Positions 42,178-52,317 of a stretch of 64,000 bases of DNA are shown here, one piece after another. The stretch spans positions 81,109 to 145,108 of the forward strand of contig NZ_AUXS01000044.1 of NCBI RefSeq assembly GCF_001625565.1, written 5' to 3'. The notes under the pieces were generated by a model. The model saw only the letters and a program-made list of their open reading frames with translations. It was not told where the DNA came from and searched no databases. The DNA is from Pseudoalteromonas luteoviolacea NCIMB 1944. GTDB taxonomy: Bacteria; Pseudomonadota; Gammaproteobacteria; Enterobacterales; Alteromonadaceae. Each line of letters begins with the position of its first letter. The stretch's first letter is position 1. A program made the translations under genes and the position numbers.

Positions 42178-43434
42178 TCATTCACTCACAAAGCGCAGCG
42201 TAAACCTTGCGCCGCCTAAATCTGGACAGTCGTCCACCTCAACAGTGCCATGGTAACGAGAGATGATTTTGGCGCTAAAGGCTAACCCGATCCCAAAGCC
42301 TGGGCACTGTTGTCTATCCAGTCTGACAAAAGGCTTAAATACAGTCGCTCTTTTTTCTGCATCAATCCCCTGACCATCATCACTTATACTAACGGCTATG
42401 TGGTTATTTTCATAAAAGACTTTAACTGCACACTTGCTACGCCCATATTTAATAGCATTATCAATGATGTTTGACACCGCCATATTCAAATATCGTAAAT
42501 CGGCATTGATACACACACTCTCTGATGGCAGGGTAAGTTCAACAGATCCATGATAGGTATTGGAGATTAAGCTCGATAACATCTGAGCCAGATCCATTTT
42601 ATTGGGTTTTGCGTCATCTAAACTATGCTGCAATCTCGCAAAATCAAGCATATGTATGAGTAACCCTTCCATATCATCTAGTTGCTGATTTACCCGAGAC
42701 TCATACTTGGCTCGCAACTGCTCATCTTGAGCTTCAACGAGCGTATCCAGCCCCATCCTTACCCGTGCCAACGGGGTCCTCAACTCATGAGATAGGCCGC
42801 CTGCCAGCAACTTAATATCATCCATTAAGAGACTAATTTTACTGGCCATTTGATTAAACGATAACTCAATATCACGGATGTACCAAAGCGTACCAACCTG
42901 TAACCTGACATCAAGCTGACCGTCTCCAAGTTTGGTCGCAGCCGCACTCAATCGCATTAAACGTCTGACAAAGGGCGCTAAAAAAATAACGATAACGATG
43001 ACCAAAAGGAGGTAAAAAGACAGTGTTAAGGAAAGGCGATAGTCTTCTTTTTCAATTTGTTTATCGTACTGGTAGATTAAAATGTCGTGCGTACTGGTCA
43101 ATAGGTGTACCATCACGTGCTCTTGCGTTTCTAAATAAACAGGCTCTTGCCTTTTCAATTGCTCCTGTAAAAGAGCCGGTAGCGGATACTCGTCCATTGC
43201 ACGCGTATACAATATGGCGTTACGTTGATTATTCTCATCTTTCATGAGGTTGGGGTCAAAATCAGATACCTCACCTAATGCCATTAACTTTAAAAGCGGC
43301 AAGGTAAGTGACAATTGCTCGCTCACCAAAGGCTCGCTAGTATCGTCTGATGAATATAATGTATCGAATATTTGCCCTAACAAGATACTTGCGATCAATA
43401 AAACACTCACGAGCGCAACAACAAACCGCCACAT
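42178..43434 (-). CDS. Sensor histidine kinase
   Basis: 418 residues: membrane helix (~5-24), periplasmic region, second helix (~138-158), HAMP linker, HisKA with SHELRTPLARVRMG (His ~217) and HATPase_c with NIIDNAIKYG, SDDGQGID and GFGIGLAF. It is the last gene of a four-gene unit with its response regulator (28 bp upstream), a DUF3019 protein and a MipA/OmpV protein. Kinases in this arrangement usually sense envelope or cationic stress; the signal is unknown. Confidence 0.9.
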   Translation of the reverse strand: MWRFVVALVSVLLIASILLGQIFDTLYSSDDTSEPLVSEQLSLTLPLLKLMALGEVSDFDPNLMKDENNQRNAILYTRAMDEYPLPALLQEQLKRQEPVYLETQEHVMVHLLTSTHDILIYQYDKQIEKEDYRLSLTLSFYLLLVIVIVIFLAPFVRRLMRLSAAATKLGDGQLDVRLQVGTLWYIRDIELSFNQMASKISLLMDDIKLLAGGLSHELRTPLARVRMGLDTLVEAQDEQLRAKYESRVNQQLDDMEGLLIHMLDFARLQHSLDDAKPNKMDLAQMLSSLISNTYHGSVELTLPSESVCINADLRYLNMAVSNIIDNAIKYGRSKCAVKVFYENNHIAVSISDDGQGIDAEKRATVFKPFVRLDRQQCPGFGIGLAFSAKIISRYHGTVEVDDCPDLGGARFTLRFVSE

Positions 43435-43462
43435 ATTGTATTTGTTCCTTTAATTTATCGGC

Positions 43463-44155
43463 TTACCAAGTGTCTTTCGCCAACTGATACCCTTTACCCC
43501 ACACTGTCGCTATTTTGTATGGTGCTTGTGTATCACCCAACTTTTTGCGAAGTCGAGATACTCGTAAGTCGATAGTACGGTCAAACCCGTCGTATTCGAA
43601 GCCGCGCAACTCCTGCACCAGATCCTGTCGTGTCACAACACTTCCAGCGCGACTCGCCAGTACCCAAAGCACATCAAATTCATTGCTTGAGACTTGGATA
43701 TTGTTGCCATTAAGTGTTACTTGGCGATTGTCAGAGTCGACTTCGAGTGCACCGAGCACCAATCGCTCACTCACCGTAGCTTGCGTAGCAGCCGAGCGCC
43801 GTAGGAGGGTTCTCATTCTCGCCTCAAGCAACCGACCTCTTACTGGCTTGGTTAAATAGTCATCGGCTCCCATCTCTAGACCCAATATTTCGTCAACTTC
43901 CTCATCTCTGGCAGTTAACATCAATATAGGTGTTTGCATCGACTGTCGAAGTGCTTTGCACACATCTAAACCATCCATACTAGGTAACATGCCATCCAAA
44001 ATAACCAAGTCAGGCTGTGTTTTTTTTACACCTTCAAGGCCAGCTAACCCGTCATGATATACGGATACCTGATACTGCTTTGCTTCGAGATAATCGGCTA
44101 TCCACTGTGCCAATTCCACATCATCCTCAACCAACGCAATCTTGCACTCATTCAT
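43463..44155 (-). CDS. OmpR-family response regulator
   Basis: 230 residues from MNECKIALVEDD at 44155, with AAGGAAT upstream; a longer frame from 44221 would overlap the DUF3019 gene. The receiver domain has the acidic pair EDD, the phosphorylated Asp in VILDGMLP (~53), and K in YLTKPV. The C-terminal winged helix contains GFDRTIDLRVSRLRKKLGD. It pairs with the kinase downstream and probably controls the same operon. Confidence 0.92.
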   Translation of the reverse strand: MNECKIALVEDDVELAQWIADYLEAKQYQVSVYHDGLAGLEGVKKTQPDLVILDGMLPSMDGLDVCKALRQSMQTPILMLTARDEEVDEILGLEMGADDYLTKPVRGRLLEARMRTLLRRSAATQATVSERLVLGALEVDSDNRQVTLNGNNIQVSSNEFDVLWVLASRAGSVVTRQDLVQELRGFEYDGFDRTIDLRVSRLRKKLGDTQAPYKIATVWGKGYQLAKDTW

Positions 44156-44165
44156 CCTAAATTCC

Positions 44166-44534
44166 TTAAAACATTCGCCAACGAACGGCTTTGCTTTTGC
44201 GTTTTTTATAGATCCAAGCATATTTAACTTTGTCGCTAAATATCACTTTGTCACTGCTATTTTTCAAACTCATCACGACATCATCAGTCATGACCAATTC
44301 GCTTTTCCACTGTCCTCGATTGTTGCGCTGCCAGCAGTGCAGCCGTGTTTCATTGGCAAATAAACAAAAATTGCCTTCATCGCTTACCTGCCAATTGACC
44401 GAAACATCGATAAAGCATTCCTGGCCTTGTTCTAGTGCAACACATTGTTGTGGTTTAACGATAAAGTTGGGGTTATTGGACGCAGCAAAGGTTAACGTCG
44501 GGGCTAATAAAAATCCAAAAAGATACTTGTTCAC
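44166..44534 (-). CDS. DUF3019 family periplasmic protein
   Basis: 122 residues with a signal peptide (MNKYLFGFLLAPTLTFAA). The mature part has FIVKPQQCVALEQGQECFIDVSV and a second cysteine pair (FCLFANETRLHCWQ), matching DUF3019, which is found in Shewanella and relatives beside MipA/OmpV and a two-component pair. Function unknown. Confidence 0.8.
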   Translation of the reverse strand: MNKYLFGFLLAPTLTFAASNNPNFIVKPQQCVALEQGQECFIDVSVNWQVSDEGNFCLFANETRLHCWQRNNRGQWKSELVMTDDVVMSLKNSSDKVIFSDKVKYAWIYKKRKSKAVRWRMF

Positions 44535-44542
44535 ATCGCCCC

Positions 44543-45406
44543 CTAAAATACGTAACTCAGAGTGATGTTAACATTGCGACCTAACTTACTACGGTTAGAT
44601 ACATACTTTAGTGCATCAATAGAGTAGGGGCTTTTATCTATACTACTTGCGTAATCTGTAAACCCGATAGAACCATCAACCACCCAGCTTTCACTGATTG
44701 GTTTAGTAAAGCCGAGTTTAAGTAATGTATTCACACCACCTGATGCTTCATATGGTGCTACCCGAGAAGATTTATAAGGCACACCGTAATAGTAGTTCAA
44801 CATATTACTGTTACGATATTGAAACCCGATAGAAGCGTAGTAGTTCCAATTTTTTACTTGCCAAGATCTGGCAACCCAAAGAGAAGCGTAAGCACCACCA
44901 TCGTACTCACTGTTATCCGCTTTAGGCGCTAAAATGGTTTGTATTTGGTACTGACCAATTGCACCTGTAGCGCGTAAACCAACATACCCGGTCAAATCCC
45001 TGTCATCACTATAGCCTGCAAAATTTCCTTCTAAATATCCATAATAAGTCATGTGGGAATGCGCAGAAGAGAATATGAGATCAAATTCCCACTCATTGGT
45101 ATTGTACAGGTTGTAACCCATAGCCCAGTCAGGTTCAAACTTACTATCACTACCAGGTACTTCAACAAACAGTCCATTTTCGAAGTAATAGTTGCCATTA
45201 ATATTTATCAGTGGACGAGTCGCGATGTTTGAAAGTAGCCCACCACCGTATGACGCGCCAATACCTAACGACAAAAAGCCACCAGCTTCTCGTTTATTGG
45301 CAAACCCATCCCAAAAGCTAGGAGCTGTTTTTCCGTAAACGCTAGGCATCCAGCTCAAACTCACCAAAACAAGGCTAGCAGACAGCCATTTAAATTTAGA
45401 GTCCAT
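44543..45406 (-). CDS. MipA/OmpV-family outer-membrane protein
   Basis: 287 residues with a signal peptide, alternating beta-strands and a terminal aromatic (ITLSYVF) for barrel insertion. GIGASYGGGLLSNIATRPLIN and FEPDWAMGYN are family-like. It is the first gene of the operon with DUF3019, response regulator and kinase, so it is likely a regulated envelope-stress barrel. Confidence 0.85.
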   Translation of the reverse strand: MDSKFKWLSASLVLVSLSWMPSVYGKTAPSFWDGFANKREAGGFLSLGIGASYGGGLLSNIATRPLININGNYYFENGLFVEVPGSDSKFEPDWAMGYNLYNTNEWEFDLIFSSAHSHMTYYGYLEGNFAGYSDDRDLTGYVGLRATGAIGQYQIQTILAPKADNSEYDGGAYASLWVARSWQVKNWNYYASIGFQYRNSNMLNYYYGVPYKSSRVAPYEASGGVNTLLKLGFTKPISESWVVDGSIGFTDYASSIDKSPYSIDALKYVSNRSKLGRNVNITLSYVF

Positions 45407-45542
45407 AGCAGTTTCTTATCTTTATTATTTGCTAATTAATATATTGAAAAAATGATAAAAATATCGTGTCGGATTATACCAAAGTGTATCAAATTGTACC
45501 TAATTACAAATTACCAAAAATAGGGAATAGCAGACATGATTG

Positions 45543-45593
45543 GAAAGGGGGTTTACAAGTGAGCGCCAAGATTAAATCATAGCGCTCACTTTT
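45543..45593. other. 17-mer variant and hairpin between glcB and the MipA operon
   Basis: GAAAGGGGGTTTACA (45543-45557) is a partial inverse copy of the 17-mer at 24284 and 50006. Next to it, GTGAGCGC/GCGCTCAC (45559-45566 with 45582-45589) forms a hairpin followed by TTTT on the plus strand. It lies just after the malate synthase 3' end. Confidence 0.45.
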
Positions 45594-45598
45594 AGCTG

Positions 45599-47779
45599 TT
45601 AATGTGACTGTAACTTTTGGAGCCTACGATAATAATGTAACAAGGGTTCTGTGTAGCCATTAGGCTGTTGCTTACCTTCAAAAACAAGTGCCAACGCAGC
45701 TTTATAAGCTAAACTATCCGCCTTTGGGTGGCCATGTTCACACATTGCAATATAGTGCGGATCACTGCTGTTTTGACTATCTACGACACTGGCCATTTTA
45801 GCAAATGTTGCCAATACCAACTCTTCGCTACACACCTTATGTTCTAGCCAGTTTGCAATATGCTGACTTGATATCCTCAATGTTGCTCTATCTTCCATTA
45901 AACCCACATGAGAAATATCTGGCACCTTTGAGCAACCTACACCTTGGTTTATCCAACGCACAACATAGCCCAAAATACCTTGAATATTATTGTCTAACTC
46001 AGCTTGAATATCTGACAGAGAAAGAGAAGAGGCATCATGCAACAAAGGAGGAGTCAATAAGTCTTCCAAACACGCATGTTGAGAACGCGAGATTTTGACT
46101 TGTTGAGCTAGAACATCAACCTCATGATAGTGGATAGCATGCAGCGTTGCAGCAGTGGGTGAGGGGACCCATGCAGTATTTGCTCCCGCTTCTAATTGTG
46201 CTGCTTTTAAGGCCATCATCTGCGCCATGTTATCTGGTTTTGGCCACATTCCTTTACCAATTTGTGCTTTACCTTTGAAGCCTGTTTCTAAACCGACTTC
46301 AACATTCTGGCGCTCATAGGCCGAGATCCACGGTTGAGATTTGATCACTTCTTTTGGCCTAACAGCTCCGGCAAGCATAGATGTATGGATCTCATCTCCG
46401 GTGCGATCTAAAAACCCTGTATTTATGAATACAACACGAGATCTGGCAGCTGCTATGCACGCTTTTAAGTTGACAGAAGTACGTCGCTCTTCATCCATGA
46501 TCCCCATTTTAATCGTATTTTCTGGCAATCCCAATGCTCGCTCTACAGCGTTAAATAACTCGGTTGTAAAGGCAACTTCCTCGGGGCCATGCATTTTGGG
46601 TTTTACAATATTTATACTGGCAGATTTGCTATTCCGATACAGGCTATTACCTCTCAGGTCATGCATGGCGGCAACTGACGTTACCATGGCATCAAGTATT
46701 CCTTCAAAGATTTCTCGACCTTCAGAGTCAAGTACCGCAGGGGTTGTCATCAAATGACCCACATTGCGAACAAACATCATTGCTCTACCACTTAGAGTAA
46801 AAACCTCGCCATGGAGTGAGTTATAACTTCTGTCATTCGCTAGGCATCGTTCAACTGCCAGACCATTTTTTACAAACTCTTCAACTAAATTGCCTTTATT
46901 CAAACCGAGCCAGTTTCGATAAACCACGATTTTATCTTCAGCGTCCACAGCCGCTACAGAGTCTTCGCAATCCATAATCGTTGTTAAAGCTGACTCCAAG
47001 ATCACGTCTTTGATCCCCGCTTTATCAACCTTTCCAATAGGATCCTCATGATCAATACAGATCTCAATATGAAGGCCGTGATGTTTTACTAAGACCGCAG
47101 CAGGATTTTGCAATTGCCCACAATATCCGATCAATTGTTCTGGATCTGCAAGCGTCACCTGACGGCTATCATTCAATGTCACAATTAAACGATTATCGAC
47201 AATGCCATAGTGGGTGCTTTCAATATGTGAACCACCGTTCAGAGGCAATATTTTATCCAATAGTTGCCTTGCATACGCCATCACCTTAAACCCGCGTACA
47301 GGGTTGTATTCTTTACCTTTTTCAGCTCCTTCATCTTCACTTATCACATCCGTCCCATACAAGGCATCATAAAGGGAGCCCCAACGCGCATTGGCCGCAT
47401 TGAGTGCAAACCGTGCGTTGTTCACCGGAACAACCAATTGTGGTGCAGCAGCCAGAGCGATTTCAGGCTCAGAATGTTCAGTCACAATGTTGAAATCTGA
47501 TGGCTGTGGCAACAAATAACCAATAGATTCCAAAAATGTCCGATATTTTTTGGCATCCCAACTGACATTTTGCCGATGATAATCATCAATCTTAGCTTGT
47601 AAGCTATTTCGCTTTTCGAGTAAGGCACGATTTATGGGTGAGAGTGTATCTACAATATTGGCCAAACCATCCCAAAACGATTCAGAACTAAGGGGTAGAC
47701 CATCGAGCAATTCTTGATTCACAAAATCAAAAAAGTCAGCATCAATGGTGAGCCCAGCGTTTGTCACAGTTGCATTCAT
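45599..47779 (-). CDS. glcB: Malate synthase G
   Basis: 726 residues, the length of the monomeric G isoform. It condenses glyoxylate with acetyl-CoA to malate. Recognisable regions are TIMDCEDSVAAVDAEDK (catalytic base region), KPKMHGPEEVAFT, GIMDEERRTSVNL and the GANTAWVPSPTAATLHA segment near the C-terminus. It is divergent from isocitrate lyase across 232 bp, so both glyoxylate-shunt enzymes can share control. Confidence 0.96.
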   Translation of the reverse strand: MNATVTNAGLTIDADFFDFVNQELLDGLPLSSESFWDGLANIVDTLSPINRALLEKRNSLQAKIDDYHRQNVSWDAKKYRTFLESIGYLLPQPSDFNIVTEHSEPEIALAAAPQLVVPVNNARFALNAANARWGSLYDALYGTDVISEDEGAEKGKEYNPVRGFKVMAYARQLLDKILPLNGGSHIESTHYGIVDNRLIVTLNDSRQVTLADPEQLIGYCGQLQNPAAVLVKHHGLHIEICIDHEDPIGKVDKAGIKDVILESALTTIMDCEDSVAAVDAEDKIVVYRNWLGLNKGNLVEEFVKNGLAVERCLANDRSYNSLHGEVFTLSGRAMMFVRNVGHLMTTPAVLDSEGREIFEGILDAMVTSVAAMHDLRGNSLYRNSKSASINIVKPKMHGPEEVAFTTELFNAVERALGLPENTIKMGIMDEERRTSVNLKACIAAARSRVVFINTGFLDRTGDEIHTSMLAGAVRPKEVIKSQPWISAYERQNVEVGLETGFKGKAQIGKGMWPKPDNMAQMMALKAAQLEAGANTAWVPSPTAATLHAIHYHEVDVLAQQVKISRSQHACLEDLLTPPLLHDASSLSLSDIQAELDNNIQGILGYVVRWINQGVGCSKVPDISHVGLMEDRATLRISSQHIANWLEHKVCSEELVLATFAKMASVVDSQNSSDPHYIAMCEHGHPKADSLAYKAALALVFEGKQQPNGYTEPLLHYYRRLQKLQSH

Positions 47780-48011
47780 AGCAGAGTTCCTAATGCGAAT
47801 TAATTTTGAACGGGTTATTCAAAAATAAAGCAATTTGTACAAAAACAAACCCCTTTTACCATTCATAATAAATATACTCACAATAACAACTATAAATTTA
47901 AAAAATTATAAAAGCCGTTCTAGTGTTTAATTAAGCCGCAGCAACTCTCACACATAACGCTTAGGCAAAATCTTTTTATTTAGTGTACAACTCGTTCGAA
48001 GGATATTAATC

Positions 48012-49616
48012 ATGAGCAATTACCAGTCTCAAATTGACCGCTTCACTACCTTATGCGCAACAAAAACACACAATTGGCAATCAATTAACCCTGAATATGC
48101 AAGCAGAATGCACTTACAAAATCGCTTTAAAACAGGATTAGATATCGCGAAGTACACGGCGAAAATTATGCGCGAGGACATGGCTCGCTACGACGCAGAT
48201 CCTGCACAATACACTCAATCACTGGGGTGTTGGCATGGCTTTACCGCTCAACAAATGATGATGGCAATTAAAAGACACCAAAAAACAACCAAAGGGGCTT
48301 ATGTGTACTTAAGCGGTTGGATGGTAGCGGCACTGCGCTCTGAGTTTGGTCCACTACCAGACCAAAGCATGCATGAAAAAACAGCGGTTCCTAAGCTCAT
48401 TGAAGAAATATATACCTTCTTAAAACAGGCTGATGCGAGGGAGTTGGATCATTTGTATAAAGCACTCGATACCGCGAAGTTAAATGGTCAAGATACGAGT
48501 CAACTTCAATTAGAAATCGATAACTTTGAAACTCATATCGTGCCTATCATCGCTGATATTGATGCAGGTTTTGGCAACGAAGAAGCCACTTACTTGCTCG
48601 CAAAACAAATGATAGAAGCCGGAGCTTGCGCCATTCAAATTGAAAACCAAGTATCAGATGCCAAACAATGCGGACACCAAGCAGGTAAAGTAACAGTACC
48701 CCATGAAGACTTCCTTGCAAAAATTAATGCTGTTCGATATGCATTTTTAGAGCTAGGTATTGAAGACGGGATCATTGTAGCCCGCACAGACTCTCTCGGA
48801 GCAAGTTTGACACAAAAAATTCCGGTTTCTAAACAGCCCGGGGATATCGCTAGCCAATATACAGCATTTTTAGACACCCAGCCGATTGTCGACCTTGATC
48901 AGCTTACAGATGGGGAAATGGCCATCAAGCTAGAAGGCAAATTGCAAAAGCCAGTGCGCTTAGACAATGGACTTTATCAATTTAAAGAGGGAACTGAAAA
49001 AGATAGAGTAGTATTGGACTGTGTAACAAGTTTACAAGCAGGTGCAGATTTATTATGGATTGAAACAGAAAAACCCAATGTAGACCAAATTGCTGAATTG
49101 GTTAATCGCATCAGGGAGCAAGTACCTAATGCCAAGCTGGTTTATAATAATTCGCCTTCATTCAATTGGACATTAAAATTCAGGGAGCAGGCGTACGAAA
49201 CACTCAAGGCACAGGGCAAAGATATTTCAGTCTACCCAGATCCAACAGTTGACCCTAAAGCGCTTATGGCACCAGAGCTTGATACCACCGAACTTGCACA
49301 AATCGCAGATGAAAAAGTAAAAAGCTTTCAACTTGATGGCGCAACACAAGCAGGTATCTTTCACCACCTGATCACCTTGCCAACCTATCACACTGTCGCA
49401 TTGAGTACTGACATTTTAGCCGAAGGCTATTTTGGGGAGCTCGGTATGCTTGCATACGTAAGAGATGTTCAAAGACAGGAAATCCGCCGTGAGCAAGCTT
49501 CAGTAAAACACCAAGATTTAGCAGGCTCCAACATTGGTGACACGCACAAAGAGTACTTTAGTGGGGACAATGCGCTGAAGGCAGGTGGTGAAGCTAATAC
49601 CATGAATCAATTTTAG
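48012..49616 (+). CDS. aceA: Isocitrate lyase (long form)
   Basis: 534 residues, the long bacterial subtype (about 530 residues, as in Pseudomonas and Colwellia). It cleaves isocitrate to glyoxylate and succinate. The active-site loop is KQCGHQ (~218-223; KKCGH in most enzymes), with IADIDAGFGNEEAT for metal and substrate binding and VYNNSPSFNW near the C-terminal part. An AAGG ribosome-binding site precedes it and a strong terminator follows. It partners with the divergent glcB. Confidence 0.95.
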   Translation: MSNYQSQIDRFTTLCATKTHNWQSINPEYASRMHLQNRFKTGLDIAKYTAKIMREDMARYDADPAQYTQSLGCWHGFTAQQMMMAIKRHQKTTKGAYVYLSGWMVAALRSEFGPLPDQSMHEKTAVPKLIEEIYTFLKQADARELDHLYKALDTAKLNGQDTSQLQLEIDNFETHIVPIIADIDAGFGNEEATYLLAKQMIEAGACAIQIENQVSDAKQCGHQAGKVTVPHEDFLAKINAVRYAFLELGIEDGIIVARTDSLGASLTQKIPVSKQPGDIASQYTAFLDTQPIVDLDQLTDGEMAIKLEGKLQKPVRLDNGLYQFKEGTEKDRVVLDCVTSLQAGADLLWIETEKPNVDQIAELVNRIREQVPNAKLVYNNSPSFNWTLKFREQAYETLKAQGKDISVYPDPTVDPKALMAPELDTTELAQIADEKVKSFQLDGATQAGIFHHLITLPTYHTVALSTDILAEGYFGELGMLAYVRDVQRQEIRREQASVKHQDLAGSNIGDTHKEYFSGDNALKAGGEANTMNQF

Positions 49617-49634
49617 TACAGGAAATCCCAACTT

Positions 49635-49654
49635 GGGCCCGTTGGGCCCTTTTT
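49635..49654 (+). terminator. Terminator of isocitrate lyase
   Basis: GGGCCC-GTT-GGGCCC followed by TTTTT, 19 bp after the stop. Confidence 0.9.
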
Positions 49655-50086
49655 GTGCTTATCATTGTATCTTGCAAATATCATCTCCTGCATATTGAGA
49701 TCACGATTTTACGCACACCAACTGAAACAGATCAGAAAAATACTAGCTGAGTTGCACCAATAAAATACCGCAAGTAAATTGAGGTTAAACACCACTTTTT
49801 GACTTAAAAACAGCGTCTATACGCCACCAGTATTGCCCTTGTTGCAACAACTACGGCTGTACGTCGCTTCAATTAATAGGCAGAACACTTTTTTACTAAC
49901 TAACTTGGCAAGCTTGGATCCACATTTTACTAAGTATTTTTCTTCCCAAATCATAATTTTACTAACATAGCCTACTTCAGAGCAAAATTTTACGTACTGC
50001 CAAGCTGTAAACCCCCTTTACATGATCCATATTTGTCACACATTTGTTGCCTAGCATGCAAGCGTTTTGATTTAACATGAAAAAAT
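49655..50086. other. Intergenic region with a 17-mer quasi-palindrome
   Basis: No gene. TGTAAACCCCCTTTACA at 50006-50022 is identical to 24284-24300 and lies 65 bp before the TPR-kinase start, a position suited to an operator. TTTTACTAA-type runs recur at 49890-49970. Confidence 0.5.
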
Positions 50087-52123
50087 ATGAAAAAAATATT
50101 CGCCTCTGTGCTATTTACTTGCATACTCTCTACCAACTCAGCAGTTGCAAGTATTGATATTGAAGAACTTAAGCAGCTTGAGAAGCAAGGGAAATATCAA
50201 ATCGCGTTGGATTTAATCGAGCCATGGCGTCTAGAAAATTTAAATCAAGAAAAAGCACTAGATATTCTATTGATCCAAGCTGAAATTTACCGAAAGCAAG
50301 GGTTGTTCAAAAAAGCGCTCTCGACACTCAATCATATAGAACAGCATTACTACTTAAGCACAGAGCTAGTCCGTACTCTAAATAATGAAAAAGGCATTAA
50401 TTATAGGCGTATGTCCCGTCTTGCAGAAGCTGAAGAGCACTATTATAAAGCCTTAAAAGCGGCACAAGAACTAGAAGATGATACTCTAATAGGCTTAGCT
50501 TACAGCAACTTGGGGACACTTTATGACCATAAAAGTCAAATTGCACAAGCTATGCAGTTTCATTTAAAGGCACAAAGTTACTTAAAAGGCAGCAGTAGCC
50601 ATAGTATCAAAGCGAGTAACTTTTATAACTTGGGTGATATTTCCGTCAGGCTAAATGACTATGAACAAGCCGAAACCTTTTTCCGCTGGGCGCTAAGTGA
50701 AGATAAAAAAGATGGCAATATTGTCGCTATCGCAGACAGTGCTTTACGTCTATCTCAGGTTTCATATAAACAAGATCATCACCAACTTGCTATTGATAAC
50801 ATATATGAGGCTCTAAAATACCTAAAACAAACCAATGCCAATGAGAGTCTATCGCGCGCATACCATATGCTGGCCAGTAGTTATATGAAGCTAGATAAAG
50901 GCGATGAGGCACTTATCAATGCACACCTTAGTTTAGACTTTGCAAAAAAAGCGCAAAGCCAAATACAACTAATTTACGCGCATATCAGCGTATCTCAGGC
51001 CTACCTGCATCTTAAACAGCCCCATGTGGCAGAAAATTATATTAGAGATCTTGAGGTATTGGTCAATGATGAACAAGACAGCCCTTTAACAATACATTAC
51101 TACGAAATCTCAGCTAATTTGGCAAGACAAGTAGGAGAACCAGAACTTGCGTATACTTATATTCGTGATGCATTCAATTTGCATAAAGCGCACGATGAAA
51201 GATTTAATAATCAAAAAGCGCAAACCTATCGCAACAGTATTAGCAACTTAGTACAACGCCAGCAACTCGAAGTATCAGAGAAAGAAAAAGCCCTTGCACA
51301 AAGTGAATTAAAACATACCAAGTTGATGCAAAAATCTTGGCTCATTGCCGGGCTTTCTGCGCTATTCATTTTTTCGCTGCTTACATATATTTATTTCATC
51401 AAGCATCGTGCCGCTAACTTAGCAGCCAAGTTGTATCAGCAAAATCTAAAGCAAAAAGAAAAGATGTTGGCTGATATTTCTCATGAATTACGCACGCCTT
51501 TAAGTGTCTTGAAACTACATATAGAGGCCTTGGAGCACGGTTTATTCGAAGATAACAATAAAGCCTACAGTAAGATCAACGAAAAAATCTCGCAGCTCAA
51601 TTCTCTTATCACAGATGTATATCAATTATCTCAGGCAGAAAATAATGCCATTGCATTGAATGAACAGACCCAATGTCTGCAAACTCTTTCACAAAACTAC
51701 AGCTACGATATTAAGCGTATGACGGAAAGTCACTCGCTGTCTTTTAGCAGTGAAATAAATATTCCTGAAGGCTCGACCATAACAGTCGACAAACCCAAAC
51801 TAGATCGAGTCGTTAATAATTTATGTAAAAACGCTTGCCTATATACAGACAGCCCAGGGCGGGTCGTTTTTAAAATGTATCAGGACAAGAACTACTTAAA
51901 TATACAACTACAAGACTCCTCACCAACGGTCGCCGATGAAGAGCTCCCAAAATTATTTGAACGCTTGTACCGTGTTGAAAGCTCTCGAAGCAGAGCCACT
52001 GGCGGTTCAGGTTTGGGCTTGTCAATTTGCAAAAGTTTAATAGAACTCATGTCTGGAAGTATTGATATTAAACGCAGTAATTTAGGTGGACTCGATATTT
52101 CAATTGCTTTGCCACTAAAATAA
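50087..52123 (+). CDS. TPR-containing sensor histidine kinase
   Basis: 678 residues. A signal peptide (ends NSAVAS) is followed by a periplasmic array of about seven tetratricopeptide repeats (~30-390, for example LIGLAYSNLGTLYDHKSQI). Then come a coiled coil, one membrane helix (SWLIAGLSALFIFSLLTYIY, ~418-437), HisKA with DISHELRTPLSVLKL (His ~466), and HATPase_c with NLCKNACLYTD and GGSGLGLSICKSL. The N box is slightly unusual. No adjacent regulator exists on its strand; the OmpR-type regulator at 54.4 kb is the nearest candidate partner. Confidence 0.9.
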   Translation: MKKIFASVLFTCILSTNSAVASIDIEELKQLEKQGKYQIALDLIEPWRLENLNQEKALDILLIQAEIYRKQGLFKKALSTLNHIEQHYYLSTELVRTLNNEKGINYRRMSRLAEAEEHYYKALKAAQELEDDTLIGLAYSNLGTLYDHKSQIAQAMQFHLKAQSYLKGSSSHSIKASNFYNLGDISVRLNDYEQAETFFRWALSEDKKDGNIVAIADSALRLSQVSYKQDHHQLAIDNIYEALKYLKQTNANESLSRAYHMLASSYMKLDKGDEALINAHLSLDFAKKAQSQIQLIYAHISVSQAYLHLKQPHVAENYIRDLEVLVNDEQDSPLTIHYYEISANLARQVGEPELAYTYIRDAFNLHKAHDERFNNQKAQTYRNSISNLVQRQQLEVSEKEKALAQSELKHTKLMQKSWLIAGLSALFIFSLLTYIYFIKHRAANLAAKLYQQNLKQKEKMLADISHELRTPLSVLKLHIEALEHGLFEDNNKAYSKINEKISQLNSLITDVYQLSQAENNAIALNEQTQCLQTLSQNYSYDIKRMTESHSLSFSSEINIPEGSTITVDKPKLDRVVNNLCKNACLYTDSPGRVVFKMYQDKNYLNIQLQDSSPTVADEELPKLFERLYRVESSRSRATGGSGLGLSICKSLIELMSGSIDIKRSNLGGLDISIALPLK

Positions 52124-52317
52124 GCCAAAACTTTAAAAACACTACTTTATGTACTCAGTAGTGAAAATATATAAAATTAATACAAAAGAATTGGATCAGG
52201 ATTTAAAACGGAAATTTTCTACCCAACTGATCCGATCACCTTGCGCCTCCACAATACTTCATTTTTCATCCACATTACCTTGATTAAATGAGCAGCATGA
52301 ACGGGAGGAAACTACTT

